From Candidatus Sumerlaeia bacterium (GTDB lineage: Bacteria; Sumerlaeota; Sumerlaeia; SLMS01; JAHLLQ01), in contig JANQSL010000262.1 in the NCBI GenBank assembly GCA_028284075.1, positions 1 through 33,749 of the forward strand: 33,749 nucleotides of DNA. Reading direction: 5' to 3'. Position 1 is the stretch's first letter, and every line of letters starts with the position of its first letter. The notes below the pieces were generated by a model. It saw only the letters and a program-made list of their open reading frames with translations, searched no databases and was not told where the DNA came from. Positions 8,309-17,548 of the stretch are shown piece after piece. The translations under genes were made by a program, and so were the position numbers.

Positions 8309-10018
8309 CTACTGCTTTACCATTCTGATGGCATCAGCGATGACGAAGCTGCCGCTGCCGGTCCAGCAGGAGAGGGCGACACGAGTTGCGTTGCCACTGT
8401 TGAAGGAATACGTTCCCAGAGAGACCCAGGTTCCGTTGTTTTGTTGCTGATTGACAGGCACAGTCGTTGATCCGCCCGTATGGTAAACGATGTAAGGGGC
8501 TGCCGTTGCGCGGTTACCACCTGTTGTCCAGCGTGCAAAGACTTCGTAGCTCCCACTCTGTGTCAGGTCGACCTTCCAGGTCGCCGCATCACTCACCGAT
8601 GCAGTCGCCCGGGCATGGTAATTCGATCCGTAGTAACCTGAAACCGAAGTGCTGGGGAACCAGTTGCCGGACGGTGCTGTGAAGCCGGCGTCCGTGTTGT
8701 CGACGATAAACTCAACACCCGTTGGCTGAACCAGAACCCACTGAGCGGCGTCCGCTGAAACAACAGTTCCACTGCTGCCGCCGTTGAACGAGTTTGCGCC
8801 GTCCAGGAAAAGGCTGCCGCTGGTACCGGCCCCGAATTCCCACTGTCCGATGTTTATCCACTGGCCTCCGTTGACTTGTTGGTTAATCCCATTGGGGATT
8901 CCATCGCCGTTGTTGTTTCCCCAGAGAGTTGTTGATCCATTGAGGTGATTGACGACATAGCTTGCGGCAGGGGAGCGGTTGCTGCCGGAAACATACCATA
9001 CATAGACGTCATAAATACCCTGCTGAGCCAGGGTGGGTGTCCAGCTGGCGCTGTTCGACTGATTGAAGACCAGTGCCCAGCGGGAATTTGAGCCGAAAAA
9101 GCCGGCACTGGAAGACGTCCCCCACGATCCGGACTCCTGATAATCAGGGAAATCGGCATTATCGACAATGACACCGCCAAGAGTGGGGCCGGGATTGGGA
9201 ATGGCACTCTGTGTCATGACCGAAACAATGCTGTCGATGCGTGAACGGGTGTCGCTTTGTGAAGAGGCGGGGACGCTGTTGCAGTAGATGGAGAAGAAGT
9301 AGCGCTCGCCATCGAACAGATTGTCAATGTAGCCGGACAGTGACAGCGTCTGGCCGTTGGTGAGCGTGCCTGTTTTTGCGTGGACGCGGCCGGTCTTCCC
9401 CGTGCCGCAGAGACGGCTGCCGAGCGTGCCTTTGGTGCAGGAGATTGCAAGGTGCGTCGCCCATTGTCCGTAGGTGTAATTATTCATCATGTAACGGGTC
9501 AGGTCGAGCGTTTGACGTGAGCTGAAGCGGTTATTCCAGCTGAGACCGGAGCCGTCGAACATCTGGGCACCGGTCATGTCGATTCCAATGCCACTGCACC
9601 AGTTGATAATGGGCGAACCGCCGCCAACAATGCCATAGAGTTCATCCGCCAGACCGTTGTTGCTGCTTGAAAGCACGGATTCGACAGGACTGGAAGTCGA
9701 TGAGGACTGGAGTTGAAAGCCGCGCCAGACGTATGTGGGACCCAGAGTTCCAATCGCCGCAGCGGTCGTGAAAATCTTGGTGTTTGAAGCCGGGCGGCGT
9801 GGGGTTGTGGAGTTCAGACTGTAGTAGGTCTGCGTGCCCCATTCATTCTCAATGAGGACTGACCACTGAACGCTTGAGTTTGAGTTGTTGATGATCGCAT
9901 CAATGTCGTTGTCGATCTGGCCGAGAGTGATCGCGCTCGCCTGTCCAAGAACCAGCGCCGTGAAGAGTGTAAGGATCAAAACCAGTCGGGATGACTCTTG
10001 AAAGTGTTTCCGATGCAT
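8309..10018 (-). CDS. Compact S13 (PBP4/DacB-like) D-Ala-D-Ala carboxypeptidase with two golvesin-like domains
   Basis: 569 residues. A signal peptide (1-29) is followed by a penicillin-binding serine peptidase domain to about residue 272. It has SNTK with nucleophile Ser78 and Lys81, the SxN motif Ser119-Asn120-Asn121, and KTG at 215-217; FDGSGLSWNNRFSSRQTLDL is the S13 signature. In E. coli PBP4 about 240 residues separate SxxK from SxN because two domains are inserted there; here the gap is about 40, so the insert is missing. Two C-terminal beta-sandwich modules follow: a divergent one (about 283-415) and a clear golvesin/Xly-like one (about 436-569; VDNTDAGF, YYGSNYHARAT, SFVIADAIRMVKQ). 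It probably trims or remodels peptidoglycan in the periplasm with the modules as binding parts. Ribosome site: AAAGGAG 11 bases before the ATG. It forms its own transcript with a strong terminator. Confidence 0.88.
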   Translation of the reverse strand: MHRKHFQESSRLVLILTLFTALVLGQASAITLGQIDNDIDAIINNSNSSVQWSVLIENEWGTQTYYSLNSTTPRRPASNTKIFTTAAAIGTLGPTYVWRGFQLQSSSTSSPVESVLSSSNNGLADELYGIVGGGSPIINWCSGIGIDMTGAQMFDGSGLSWNNRFSSRQTLDLTRYMMNNYTYGQWATHLAISCTKGTLGSRLCGTGKTGRVHAKTGTLTNGQTLSLSGYIDNLFDGERYFFSIYCNSVPASSQSDTRSRIDSIVSVMTQSAIPNPGPTLGGVIVDNADFPDYQESGSWGTSSSAGFFGSNSRWALVFNQSNSASWTPTLAQQGIYDVYVWYVSGSNRSPAASYVVNHLNGSTTLWGNNNGDGIPNGINQQVNGGQWINIGQWEFGAGTSGSLFLDGANSFNGGSSGTVVSADAAQWVLVQPTGVEFIVDNTDAGFTAPSGNWFPSTSVSGYYGSNYHARATASVSDAATWKVDLTQSGSYEVFARWTTGGNRATAAPYIVYHTGGSTTVPVNQQQNNGTWVSLGTYSFNSGNATRVALSCWTGSGSFVIADAIRMVKQ

Positions 10019-10286
10019 AAGCTACGGTGCTCCTTTCACGAAGAAAATGTTGGTTTTCCGAAGATACCCCAACTCCAGTCGCCTTTATCGTGCGGAAGCG
10101 TGCGCACAAAGTGGTAAACCCGCCGCAACGATATACGCCCAATTGCTGGAAGAACTTCAGATTAGCCAGGATGCATGGTTGTTCAATGCCGTCCATGCAA
10201 CCATTTTCACTGCCGCAACCGGTTTCAAAAGCAACTATTTTCAGAGCATTGTTTAAACGTGCTGTTTGTTTTGCAGAAACGTGCTG

Positions 10287-13200
10287 CTACAAGGGTGAGA
10301 GCGTCGCGACACGTGTGTTACGGTCGATCGTAACAGTACCGATTCCCTCTTCACCATGATAGACACTCCACGTGCCTGGTGTAAGTTGTACCCTGAAGTT
10401 TTCCAAAGGAGTGGGAAGCATTCGTGTTTCTGTTCCCTGCGGACCCTGCAGCAGTATTGGCGGACCTGGCTGTAACACGCGGTTACGCAATGAATCGGGA
10501 AAAGCGAGTTCAACTTCCATGGCATCAACAATAACAAATTCACGAACGGCAATACCGTCCTCGTTTGGCTCGGCTACGAATGGCCAGGTCGATTCACCTG
10601 TTTCGTACTCAGCTGTAAGGATATAGCGTCTGTTTTCCGTGAGAGGATAGAATGTAAACATGCCATCGGCTGACGAGACCGCCTCAAAGAGAACGGGTGG
10701 CTCTGGAATGTCTCCCTCTCTAAGGATTACCCGTACGCCTTCCAGACCTTCGTCGCCTTTCACGATACGTCCAACGAGGTCCACGTTGGGGCTTTCCATT
10801 TTCAGACTCGTCCGTACCGTTTGATTCTCGCCAACATCGATGTTGCCTGCCGCAGTCGTCTCTCCATCCGGCGCGTAGGCCATCAGCAGATACTCACCGG
10901 CGGGGATTGAGTCGAACCACAGCTCATTTCCTTCGATGCGCGATACCTCGAACTCCGTTCTGGCCATTGATTCCGGCAGTGCCGTGTTGAGAAGAATAAC
11001 CTCAAGATCCGAAAGTTCATCACTTGAAATGTTTTCCACCATGCAGACAAGGCGAGCGGTTGCAGCGGGATTCAACGAGATGCTCTTCTCCTCACCACCC
11101 TGTACCCAGTCAAACGCATCGGATACCGTCCATGTGGAATTGGCACCCGCCGCGATACGAGTCCTTCCGGTGGCATGAGGCCGCAGGACAGCCTCTGTTG
11201 TTCCCGCAAATGACTCTCGAGAGTCCATCTCATAAAACCACTGGGACACGCCGCCCCGTACGGGGCGCTCTCGAGCCACAAGGAGAATCGCCTCACCCGT
11301 ATTGGCAACAGGCGAACCCTCAGGTATTGTCACACGGATTCCTTCAGGAGCGCTCAGGACGAGCTTGATGTCCTCATCGGGAATTGGTACGGTACGCAGC
11401 TCACCTTCGCCATGCACGGCATGACTTGCTGTCAGGAGTTCAATTGTTTCTCCACCAAAACCGTCGAACTCGAACCGTCCTTCCGCATCCGAAACATCCT
11501 TCAGATGAACAGAACCTCCCAGTGGATCGCGTCCATAGGCGGAAACAGTCACTTCCCGCAGTGGTTCTTCACTGGAGTTCAGGACGAAGCCCGCCACCGG
11601 CACACCTCTGGGAATCGCACGAACAAACTCGGTTGTTTCTCCCCGCTTGACCTCAATCCGTTCCTGAATCCACGGCTCGCCGCCATCCCGCTCAAGCCTG
11701 AGAACATACTCTCCCGGCGGCAGGGCCGGAATATTGAAGGTGCCGTTCGAAGCCGGGTCGCTCTCACGAAGAACGAACGTTTCTCTCCCTTCGGAGTGTT
11801 CCCCCTTGATTACGACTTCGAACCGGGGAGCTACAGGATCCACTCCCTCTCCCTCATAGGTCAGAGCACCCTCCAGCTTTCCACCGACATCCAGTTTCAA
11901 TGTGACCGTTGTCGTGGTTTCACGGAGGCCCGTTGATACAAACTGCAAGTCGGAAACAAGGTCATCCGTTCCTCGGAGGACAACGGCTCGTGTACCGGCA
12001 TATTGAATGGGGATTGCCCCATAGTCTCCCGATATTCTTGTTCGCTGTACGTTCTCCTTCATCCCCTCGAAAGGGCCGAAAACTTCGGCGATGCCTCCGG
12101 TCGGTTCATCGGATTCCTCCCGCTTTTCAACGGTGATTTCCAATACACGCTTCCGCCGGAGAAGAAGTGTTCCCGTGTCCAGATCGCTGCCGTCTGTTCC
12201 ATCGAATGGGTAGGCTTCGGAATTCTGATCCTCACCAAAAAAAGCAAACTCCGGATGCAGCACCGAGATTTCCTTCGGCCACGGGGCCTCAACGGGATAG
12301 ACTTCGAAATGGCCCTCGGGATCTGACATTGCGCGGAGTTCACCGATTACGACCTCAGCATTGGAGACGGCATCTCCTGTTTCACCGTCGGCAAGCATCC
12401 CGGTGATTCGTATTCCTTCCGGATAAAGAAGAGTGATACCTTCAATGGCTCCGTCCTGAACCACCATGTGCGACTGGACAGGGCCTGTGCCTTTCTCCTG
12501 TGACCATGCCGCAATCAGGTATTCTCCCGCCGGGAGGCCGTCAAAAGACCAGGCTCCTTCCGCTGTCGTGCGGCGAACGATATGAAAGTCCCGAGGACCA
12601 CCCTGAAGTAGAACAGTCCGGAGACCCTGTGGTTGAAGAGAACGCGAACCGACGAGTGTGCCCGAAAGACTCGCTCCACCGCGGCGAAGACTAATCGTCA
12701 TGTCGAGCCCCGGCTGCATTCGCAGGACCTGACGCTCATAACCCTCAAGCCGGAACGGAAGAATCCACGATGTTTCGCCTGCCAGACCCTCGACCGTAAA
12801 GGTGCCGTCACCGCTTCCCGTTTCAAAGAACGGAAAACTCTTTTCCATTGTTGAACGGGAGGCGTCGGGACCAGGTGAGACCGGTCCGATAGCGACTCCT
12901 CCCAGTGGCTGCAATGTTTCGAGGTCGCGCAAGCTGCCCTGGATAGCGAACCCGGGTTCCAGATCGAAAACCGCCCTTCGCGTTTCATCTCCCGCCAGAT
13001 CAGCGGGCCAGGGAAACCGGGCGCGCCGGACGCCGGGACCTGTTACTTCGATTTGCGTGGACTCGATCGGTTCGGCCCGAAGCTCAAACTCACCCCTCTC
13101 ATTGACACGAATGGTGTCGCGTCGGAGCGACTCCTCTTCGACTTCTGTGGGCGCTTCGTGGAACAGCGTGACCGACAAGCTCCCTGGCTCAACACCTTCA

Positions 13201-13289
13201 GGAGGAACAACCCGTCCCTGCAATGTCACTTCAGCCACCGCCGGCAGTGCGTAAAGCAGGACGATGACACTGATGATGTAGTGTTTCAA
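10287..13289 (-). CDS. Large exported protein of carboxypeptidase-regulatory/Cna-B-like repeats
   Basis: 1000 residues with a signal peptide (MKHYIISVIVLLYALPAVA). The rest is a chain of beta-sandwich repeats of about 80-100 residues resembling CarboxypepD-regulatory/Cna-B domains. Recurrent features are G-x-(V/L)-x-G starts, DAEGRF/DPEGHF/SADGMFTF turns and LPPGEYVLRL-type strands (LPAGEYLIAAW, IPAGEYLLMAY). There is no catalytic domain, membrane anchor or sortase signal at the C-terminus, so a structural or ligand-binding envelope protein is likely. The start is a TTG at 13289 that overlaps the TGA of the upstream TPR gene (TTGA), with GAGG just before it. Only this start places the signal peptide correctly. 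It is co-transcribed with the TPR gene. No terminator is visible; an AAACGTGCTG direct repeat (10255-10264 and 10277-10286) follows the stop. Confidence 0.8.
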   Translation of the reverse strand: MKHYIISVIVLLYALPAVAEVTLQGRVVPPEGVEPGSLSVTLFHEAPTEVEEESLRRDTIRVNERGEFELRAEPIESTQIEVTGPGVRRARFPWPADLAGDETRRAVFDLEPGFAIQGSLRDLETLQPLGGVAIGPVSPGPDASRSTMEKSFPFFETGSGDGTFTVEGLAGETSWILPFRLEGYERQVLRMQPGLDMTISLRRGGASLSGTLVGSRSLQPQGLRTVLLQGGPRDFHIVRRTTAEGAWSFDGLPAGEYLIAAWSQEKGTGPVQSHMVVQDGAIEGITLLYPEGIRITGMLADGETGDAVSNAEVVIGELRAMSDPEGHFEVYPVEAPWPKEISVLHPEFAFFGEDQNSEAYPFDGTDGSDLDTGTLLLRRKRVLEITVEKREESDEPTGGIAEVFGPFEGMKENVQRTRISGDYGAIPIQYAGTRAVVLRGTDDLVSDLQFVSTGLRETTTTVTLKLDVGGKLEGALTYEGEGVDPVAPRFEVVIKGEHSEGRETFVLRESDPASNGTFNIPALPPGEYVLRLERDGGEPWIQERIEVKRGETTEFVRAIPRGVPVAGFVLNSSEEPLREVTVSAYGRDPLGGSVHLKDVSDAEGRFEFDGFGGETIELLTASHAVHGEGELRTVPIPDEDIKLVLSAPEGIRVTIPEGSPVANTGEAILLVARERPVRGGVSQWFYEMDSRESFAGTTEAVLRPHATGRTRIAAGANSTWTVSDAFDWVQGGEEKSISLNPAATARLVCMVENISSDELSDLEVILLNTALPESMARTEFEVSRIEGNELWFDSIPAGEYLLMAYAPDGETTAAGNIDVGENQTVRTSLKMESPNVDLVGRIVKGDEGLEGVRVILREGDIPEPPVLFEAVSSADGMFTFYPLTENRRYILTAEYETGESTWPFVAEPNEDGIAVREFVIVDAMEVELAFPDSLRNRVLQPGPPILLQGPQGTETRMLPTPLENFRVQLTPGTWSVYHGEEGIGTVTIDRNTRVATLSPL

Positions 13290-15811
13290 TTCCTCGAGTC
13301 CAGGATTTCAATTTGTTCCTCTGCATGTTGTCGGCGGAGGAAACTGCGGGAGGGCGAGTCGAGAAACTCACGATACAGAGAAAGAGCACGTTCCTGCTGG
13401 TTCAGTTCCTGAGCGATTTGTGCGGCACGGTGAAGTGCGTCGGCAAGAAAGGCATCCTGGGGATCCGTTGCAGCCGCCGAGATGAGCATGTTCAGTGCCT
13501 CATCCTTGCGGTCCTCAGTGATCAGAAGCTCTGCATGCTGCAGTTTGAGGTCCGTGAACTGCTCCGGCCAGCTGGCCAGATTTTCTTCCGCCTCTGCAAG
13601 GATACTGACCGCCTCGTCTCTGTCTCCTGCCTCAGCGTGTGTTCGAACGAGACGAAGCCAGGCGCGGGACTTGATATTGGGGTCGTCCGACTCATCGACG
13701 GTTCGGCGAAGAAACTCCTCCGCAAGATCGATTCGGCCCTGATGGGCGCACAGGCTGCCAAACTCCTCAACGATGGTCATTCCCCAATCGCCTCGCACAC
13801 GCGATGGAGCTGCGCGAAACCACTCGATGAATTCCTTTTCCCGCTCGAGGTGTTTGCCGATTTCCCACAGACGTCCAACGAGTTCATGCACATGCCAGGG
13901 CTCGCCCTCGTAACCATCGTCAAGAATGCTCTTGTAGAACGTGATTGCCTCGTCCCAGCGCTCAAGCCGCGTCAAACACGCGGCGCGATTCATTTGCACG
14001 GAAACATTTTCCGGTTCGTGTTCCAGCAACTCATCGTAAAGCGTCATTGCGGTTTCGGGATAGCCGTTTGTTGCCAGAACAAACCCCAGTGTTTCCCGAT
14101 CACGAAATCCCGATGACTCAGAGTTGACCAGTTGCACGAGGACATCGGCAGGGTCCTCGCTGCCCTTCGCCTCTTCGAGACCGAGCAATGAAACATAGGC
14201 ATCCGGTTCCCAGGGGCGCCGCAGGATAACCTGGCGCAGTGCCTGATCCGCCACCCGCACCGTTTTCTCGATTTCGTCCGGGTCTACGGCGAGTAATTCC
14301 TCCGGTGCGGAGGCCAGTTCGGTGGCAAGTTCTCCGGATACTTTTGCCAGTTGATCGAGTGCAGCCGTGTTGTCAGGAGATCGTGTCACCCACTGATAAA
14401 GTGCCTCCACTTCATTCGGCTTTCTGCGAGAGGCAACAGAGGCCTCCGCCGCCAGTCTCCACAGAACGGGAGGCGATTTGTCGTCACGAGCAAACAAATC
14501 ACGAACCTTCGATTCAATGGCGAGATGAGATTCCGTATCGAGTATGTTCGTGAAGATGACATGGTGATAGAGTTCAACATCATCTTCCCGAGCGCCACCG
14601 ATCGAGTCAGGGTAGACCTCTATCAATCGGTCAATATCCTGCATGCGGCTGAACGCCAGGAGCCGCGCGAGAATAAATTCCGAATGCAGATCATCAGGAA
14701 TGCTCTCTCGTTCGATTCTGTCCAGGGCCGCTTCCGCTCCCCGGTTATCCTTCAATGCCAGTGCCACCCGTGCCGATTCGAGATTCAACCGAACAGCTGT
14801 ACGTCCTTTTGAGGCTCGAGCACGCTGCTCAAGACTGTTGCGAAATTCCTCGAGCTTGCCGGTTTGCCGAAGAAGTTCACCATGTTCCTCCGCAACGGCT
14901 TCCCAAAGCGGAGATTGCCTCAGGCCTGGCAGGTGGCTCTTCAAATAGTCCAGTGCTTCATCGTGCCGTTCCTCACGGTTCAGCATCCGCGTGGCAAAGA
15001 GGACCGCTCCCGCACCGTGCTCCGCGGCTCCCGCAAGGAATTCCTCGCGATTCTGAAAGTAATCGGGGCGCTGTTGAAGCTTCAACACGGCTTCGTCGAG
15101 CATTGGGAGGAGCGTGCCGTAGCTGATTCCAGGGTCGCGAAGTCCCTGTCCCATTGCAGACAAAAGCAGACCTGGATCCGAAAGGATTGCATTTGCGTTT
15201 CCCGCAAACAACTCGTGCCACAGCACGAATCGCTTCGAATTGTCTTCAGCTGTCATGGTCGCTTTCAAAAGCAGAAGCTGGCGATCTTCCGGTCTCGAGT
15301 CGCTCTCGTAGAGTCGGGCCAGAAGCAGGGTTCCGGCAGCGTCATCTCCATTCTGCACGTACATGTCCCCCTCAAGGGCACGAATCGCACTCTTTACATC
15401 TCCCGCGGCATAGAGTCCCCTTGCAATTGCGAGCGGTGGGAGGCCCTCGAAACCGGATTCGTTAGGTGTGGCGAGCATCGCGGCGAGTTCGTCGTCACGG
15501 CCCGTAAGTTTCAAAAATCGTGCAAGCGCCGGAATACCCTGCTCCGGCGCGATCGATGCCGCTTCACGATAAAGTTGAAGCGCTGCATCGTGATTTCCTC
15601 TGCCGGTCGCTGCAACAGCATCGCGGATCAACCGGTCCCCTTCTTTGTTTCGGGCAACAAGAGCACCCGGCGCAGGTGACATGCCCAGTCGAATCACCGG
15701 CTCAGTCTCCGCTTCCCCGTGAGCTTCCCCGTTCGAGTGGCTTTTTGCCGCCGGCGGCAGGAACACCAGGAGCGTTGTGCAAAGGGCGCCGGCAAGACCG
15801 GTCCTGTTCAT
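13286..15811 (-). CDS. Exported TPR-repeat protein
   Basis: 841 residues with a signal peptide (MNRTGLAGALCTTLLVFLPPAAKS) followed by helical repeats for nearly the full length. Recognisable TPR-like helices include NHDAALQLYREAASIAPE near 65-85, MTLYDELLEHEPENVSVQMN near 590, RWDEAITFYKSILDDG near 615 and ERALSLYREFLDSP near the end. TPR arrays bind proteins, and periplasmic ones often act as scaffolds. The protein ends in DSRN and its TGA overlaps the TTG start of the repeat protein downstream, so the two are likely made together as partners. There is no strong ribosome site before the ATG at 15811. The upstream 220 bases hold a decayed golvesin fragment and the amidase terminator. Confidence 0.82.
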   Translation of the reverse strand: MNRTGLAGALCTTLLVFLPPAAKSHSNGEAHGEAETEPVIRLGMSPAPGALVARNKEGDRLIRDAVAATGRGNHDAALQLYREAASIAPEQGIPALARFLKLTGRDDELAAMLATPNESGFEGLPPLAIARGLYAAGDVKSAIRALEGDMYVQNGDDAAGTLLLARLYESDSRPEDRQLLLLKATMTAEDNSKRFVLWHELFAGNANAILSDPGLLLSAMGQGLRDPGISYGTLLPMLDEAVLKLQQRPDYFQNREEFLAGAAEHGAGAVLFATRMLNREERHDEALDYLKSHLPGLRQSPLWEAVAEEHGELLRQTGKLEEFRNSLEQRARASKGRTAVRLNLESARVALALKDNRGAEAALDRIERESIPDDLHSEFILARLLAFSRMQDIDRLIEVYPDSIGGAREDDVELYHHVIFTNILDTESHLAIESKVRDLFARDDKSPPVLWRLAAEASVASRRKPNEVEALYQWVTRSPDNTAALDQLAKVSGELATELASAPEELLAVDPDEIEKTVRVADQALRQVILRRPWEPDAYVSLLGLEEAKGSEDPADVLVQLVNSESSGFRDRETLGFVLATNGYPETAMTLYDELLEHEPENVSVQMNRAACLTRLERWDEAITFYKSILDDGYEGEPWHVHELVGRLWEIGKHLEREKEFIEWFRAAPSRVRGDWGMTIVEEFGSLCAHQGRIDLAEEFLRRTVDESDDPNIKSRAWLRLVRTHAEAGDRDEAVSILAEAEENLASWPEQFTDLKLQHAELLITEDRKDEALNMLISAAATDPQDAFLADALHRAAQIAQELNQQERALSLYREFLDSPSRSFLRRQHAEEQIEILDSRN

Positions 15812-15880
15812 ATGAGAGTTCGTTCGTTTGTGTGAGTTTTCCGGCCAATATGGTCCGGTTGTTCAAGCTCGTACTGTGAA

Positions 15881-15976
15881 TCAAAACTTTGTCAGACGAA
15901 CCATACTTTGGATAACGAAGAGCCCGGCCGATGTCCAGCGCGAAAGACGCACCGTGCTCGCACTTGCATGGAAGAA
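15881..15976 (-). pseudogene. Decayed 3' end of a golvesin-domain gene
   Basis: Read on the minus strand from 15976 to the TGA at 15883-15881, the frame gives FFHASASTVRLSRWTSAG then LFVIQSMVRLTKF and stop. This aligns without gaps to the end of the neighbouring amidase, which has RTVRLSCWTTSGFYVIADAVRLTKL and stop; the DNA around 15876-15940 and 16027-16092 is also clearly similar. About 32 codons remain and the upstream end coincides with the amidase terminator hairpin at 15975. There is no start codon or ribosome site. It is best read as the remnant of a further tandem copy lost by deletion. Confidence 0.75.
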
Positions 15977-16004
15977 ACGGACCGCTCGCAAGAGCGGCCC
16001 GTTT
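15975..16004 (-). terminator. Terminator of the first amidase copy
   Basis: Arms AAACGG-A-CCGCTC and GAGCGG-C-CCGTTT (15975-15987 with 15992-16004) form a 13-bp stem around a GCAA loop. The A/C mismatch becomes a G-U pair in minus-strand RNA. A CTTCC tail follows the TTT of the stem. It lies 28 bases past the amidase stop. Confidence 0.75.
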
Positions 16005-16031
16005 GTATCTATCGGTCAGACTGAGCGTGAA

Positions 16032-17105
16032 TCAAAGCTTCGTCAGGCGAACCGCATCAGCAATAACGTAGAACCCGGATGTTGTCCAGCAGGACAAACG
16101 AACTGTTCTTGTTCCGGAATTAAACGAGTAGTTGCCGAGGCTGTTCCATTTCCCGCCGTTAGCCTGCTGATTGGTGCTGACAGTCGTCGTGCCGCCGCTG
16201 TGGTCCACAAGGTAGGGTGCGGTTGCGGAACGGTTGCCGCCTGCTGTCCACCACGCCTCGACCTTGTAGGTGCCGGAGCTGGGAACGCTGAAGCTCCAGG
16301 TCGAGGCATCGCTCACGGAAGCTGTTCCACGGACACGATAGTTGGAACCGAAGTAGCCGGCGGTTGATGTGCTTGTCCACCAGCCGCTGCCGGGCGTAAA
16401 GCCGCCATCGGTGTTGTCAACCGTCAGCACAACCGCTGTGGACGGCGTGTACTTCGCCAAGCCGTAGTGGCGCTGGAGAGCCCACATTTCAGACTTCGCA
16501 TGAAGATCACGCTGAGTGGCCGAGCCGAGATAGCTGGCATCCGTGGAGTTCGTGATGAAGCCCATTTCATGCAGCTCGGCGGGCATGTTGGTGTTCCGCA
16601 GGACGGAGAAGTTCGCCGTTTTGTTGCCGCGGTTGGTCAGAGGCCACACGCCGATGGCCTCCGCCTGGACCTTGTTACGAAGGTCGAAGCTGTTGGAGCT
16701 GCCGCTCGTGTAGGCAAAGGTTTCAATACCGTTCGCGGAGGAAACGCCGAACCCGTTGTTGTGGATGGACATGAAGCGGTTGGCGCCGTTGCTGTTGGCA
16801 AACGAGGACCGGCCCGTCAGAGAGACGAAAACGTCCGTTGAACGTGTTCGGATGACTGTCCACGAGCCACCGCCGCCCGTGTCGCCCGTGTCGGTGTCGA
16901 GCCAGGTCTTCAGGCGATTGCCTGTATCAAGCACATTGGCCTTTTCCTGTTGTCCGTTGCCGACCGCACCGGGGTCTGAGCCACCGTGGCCGGGGTCGAT
17001 GCAGATCTTGCCGGTTACCGCTTCAGCACCGGTGCCAGCCATTGCAAACGCTGCGACCGCCGCTCCCAGAAAAAACTTCCCAATGGAACCTTTAGTACTC
17101 GTCAT
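16032..17105 (-). CDS. N-acetylmuramoyl-L-alanine amidase (Amidase_3) with C-terminal golvesin domain, copy 1
   Basis: 357 residues. A signal peptide (1-29, ending GTGAEA) precedes an Amidase_3 zinc hydrolase that cuts the bond between muramic acid and the stem peptide. Visible residues are DPGHGG with ligand His40, Glu54, SIHNN with His115, and HEMGFITN with catalytic Glu180. A short linker (KYTPSTA) leads to a golvesin/Xly-like beta-sandwich (about 225-357) with VDNTDGGF, YFGSNYRVRGTASVSD and FYVIADAVRLTKL. The ATG at 17105 has AAAGGAG at good spacing; a longer frame to 17282 is open but lacks both a ribosome site and a signal peptide. The catalytic domain is almost identical to copy 2 at 17597-18679, marking a recent duplication or gene conversion. 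It probably acts in the periplasm, with the golvesin part binding glycan or peptidoglycan. Confidence 0.93.
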   Translation of the reverse strand: MTSTKGSIGKFFLGAAVAAFAMAGTGAEAVTGKICIDPGHGGSDPGAVGNGQQEKANVLDTGNRLKTWLDTDTGDTGGGGSWTVIRTRSTDVFVSLTGRSSFANSNGANRFMSIHNNGFGVSSANGIETFAYTSGSSNSFDLRNKVQAEAIGVWPLTNRGNKTANFSVLRNTNMPAELHEMGFITNSTDASYLGSATQRDLHAKSEMWALQRHYGLAKYTPSTAVVLTVDNTDGGFTPGSGWWTSTSTAGYFGSNYRVRGTASVSDASTWSFSVPSSGTYKVEAWWTAGGNRSATAPYLVDHSGGTTTVSTNQQANGGKWNSLGNYSFNSGTRTVRLSCWTTSGFYVIADAVRLTKL

Positions 17106-17129
17106 GGATGTCTCCTTTCGCGTGACGAG
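17098..17129 (-). promoter_or_regulatory. Start-site hairpin of amidase copy 1
   Basis: On the minus strand CTCGTCA (17129-17123) is the exact complement of TGACGAG (17104-17098), which is made of the last two bases of the ATG and the next codons. The 18-base loop holds the AAAGGAG ribosome site. The same arms and spacing occur at amidase copy 2. This could control translation start by RNA folding. Confidence 0.45.
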
Positions 17130-17229
17130 AAATCGTCTGCTCTCTCCATCATCTCTTCGGATCAAAACGTTTTTGCCTTGTCGAACGTGTTCCTCCTTTC
17201 GCGGTTGTGGCGTGCCTGCGATCCATGAA

Positions 17230-17276
17230 AACCGGATCCGGTTCGTCACACATTGCACGTGACACGCCCCTGTCAA
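17230..17276 (-). promoter_or_regulatory. Candidate promoter/operator of amidase copy 1
   Basis: A minus-strand TTGACA (17276-17271) lies upstream of GTCAC/GTGAC half-sites and a 14-bp palindrome AACCGGATCCGGTT at 17230-17243. The -10 about 17 bases on (ATGTGT) is poor, so an activator may be needed. The mRNA leader would be about 130 bases long. Confidence 0.3.
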
Positions 17277-17548
17277 AAACAAAGTTCCTTTACTCGATTA
17301 TGCCTTCTTCTCTTAAACAAACGGTCAGGCACTGCAAGAAAAAAGAGAAGTTTTTGTGAGACGGGCCTGATTGTCGAAAACAGATTGGAAAACAAGAGCC
17401 GTGAATCCTTGACTATAGAATATTTTATTAAGGATTATCGAAATGTGAAAGTCGCGAGGTTATTTGTCTGCCTTCAAAGTGGTTGCTTTGAAAATTCAAA
17501 AACAGCCGATAACCCGCCTTCATGTTGCAAGAGCTCCGCTTGAGAAAC

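Noticed and set aside
7897..8328. Plus-strand ORF of 143 codons in the leader of the Cys-rich operon
   Set aside because: No ribosome site, mixed composition without a domain, and it runs through the minus-strand terminator and the 3' end of the peptidase gene.
17106..17282. N-terminal extension of amidase copy 1
   Set aside because: The open frame upstream of 17105 has no ribosome site and would bury the signal peptide; copy 2 supports the shorter start.
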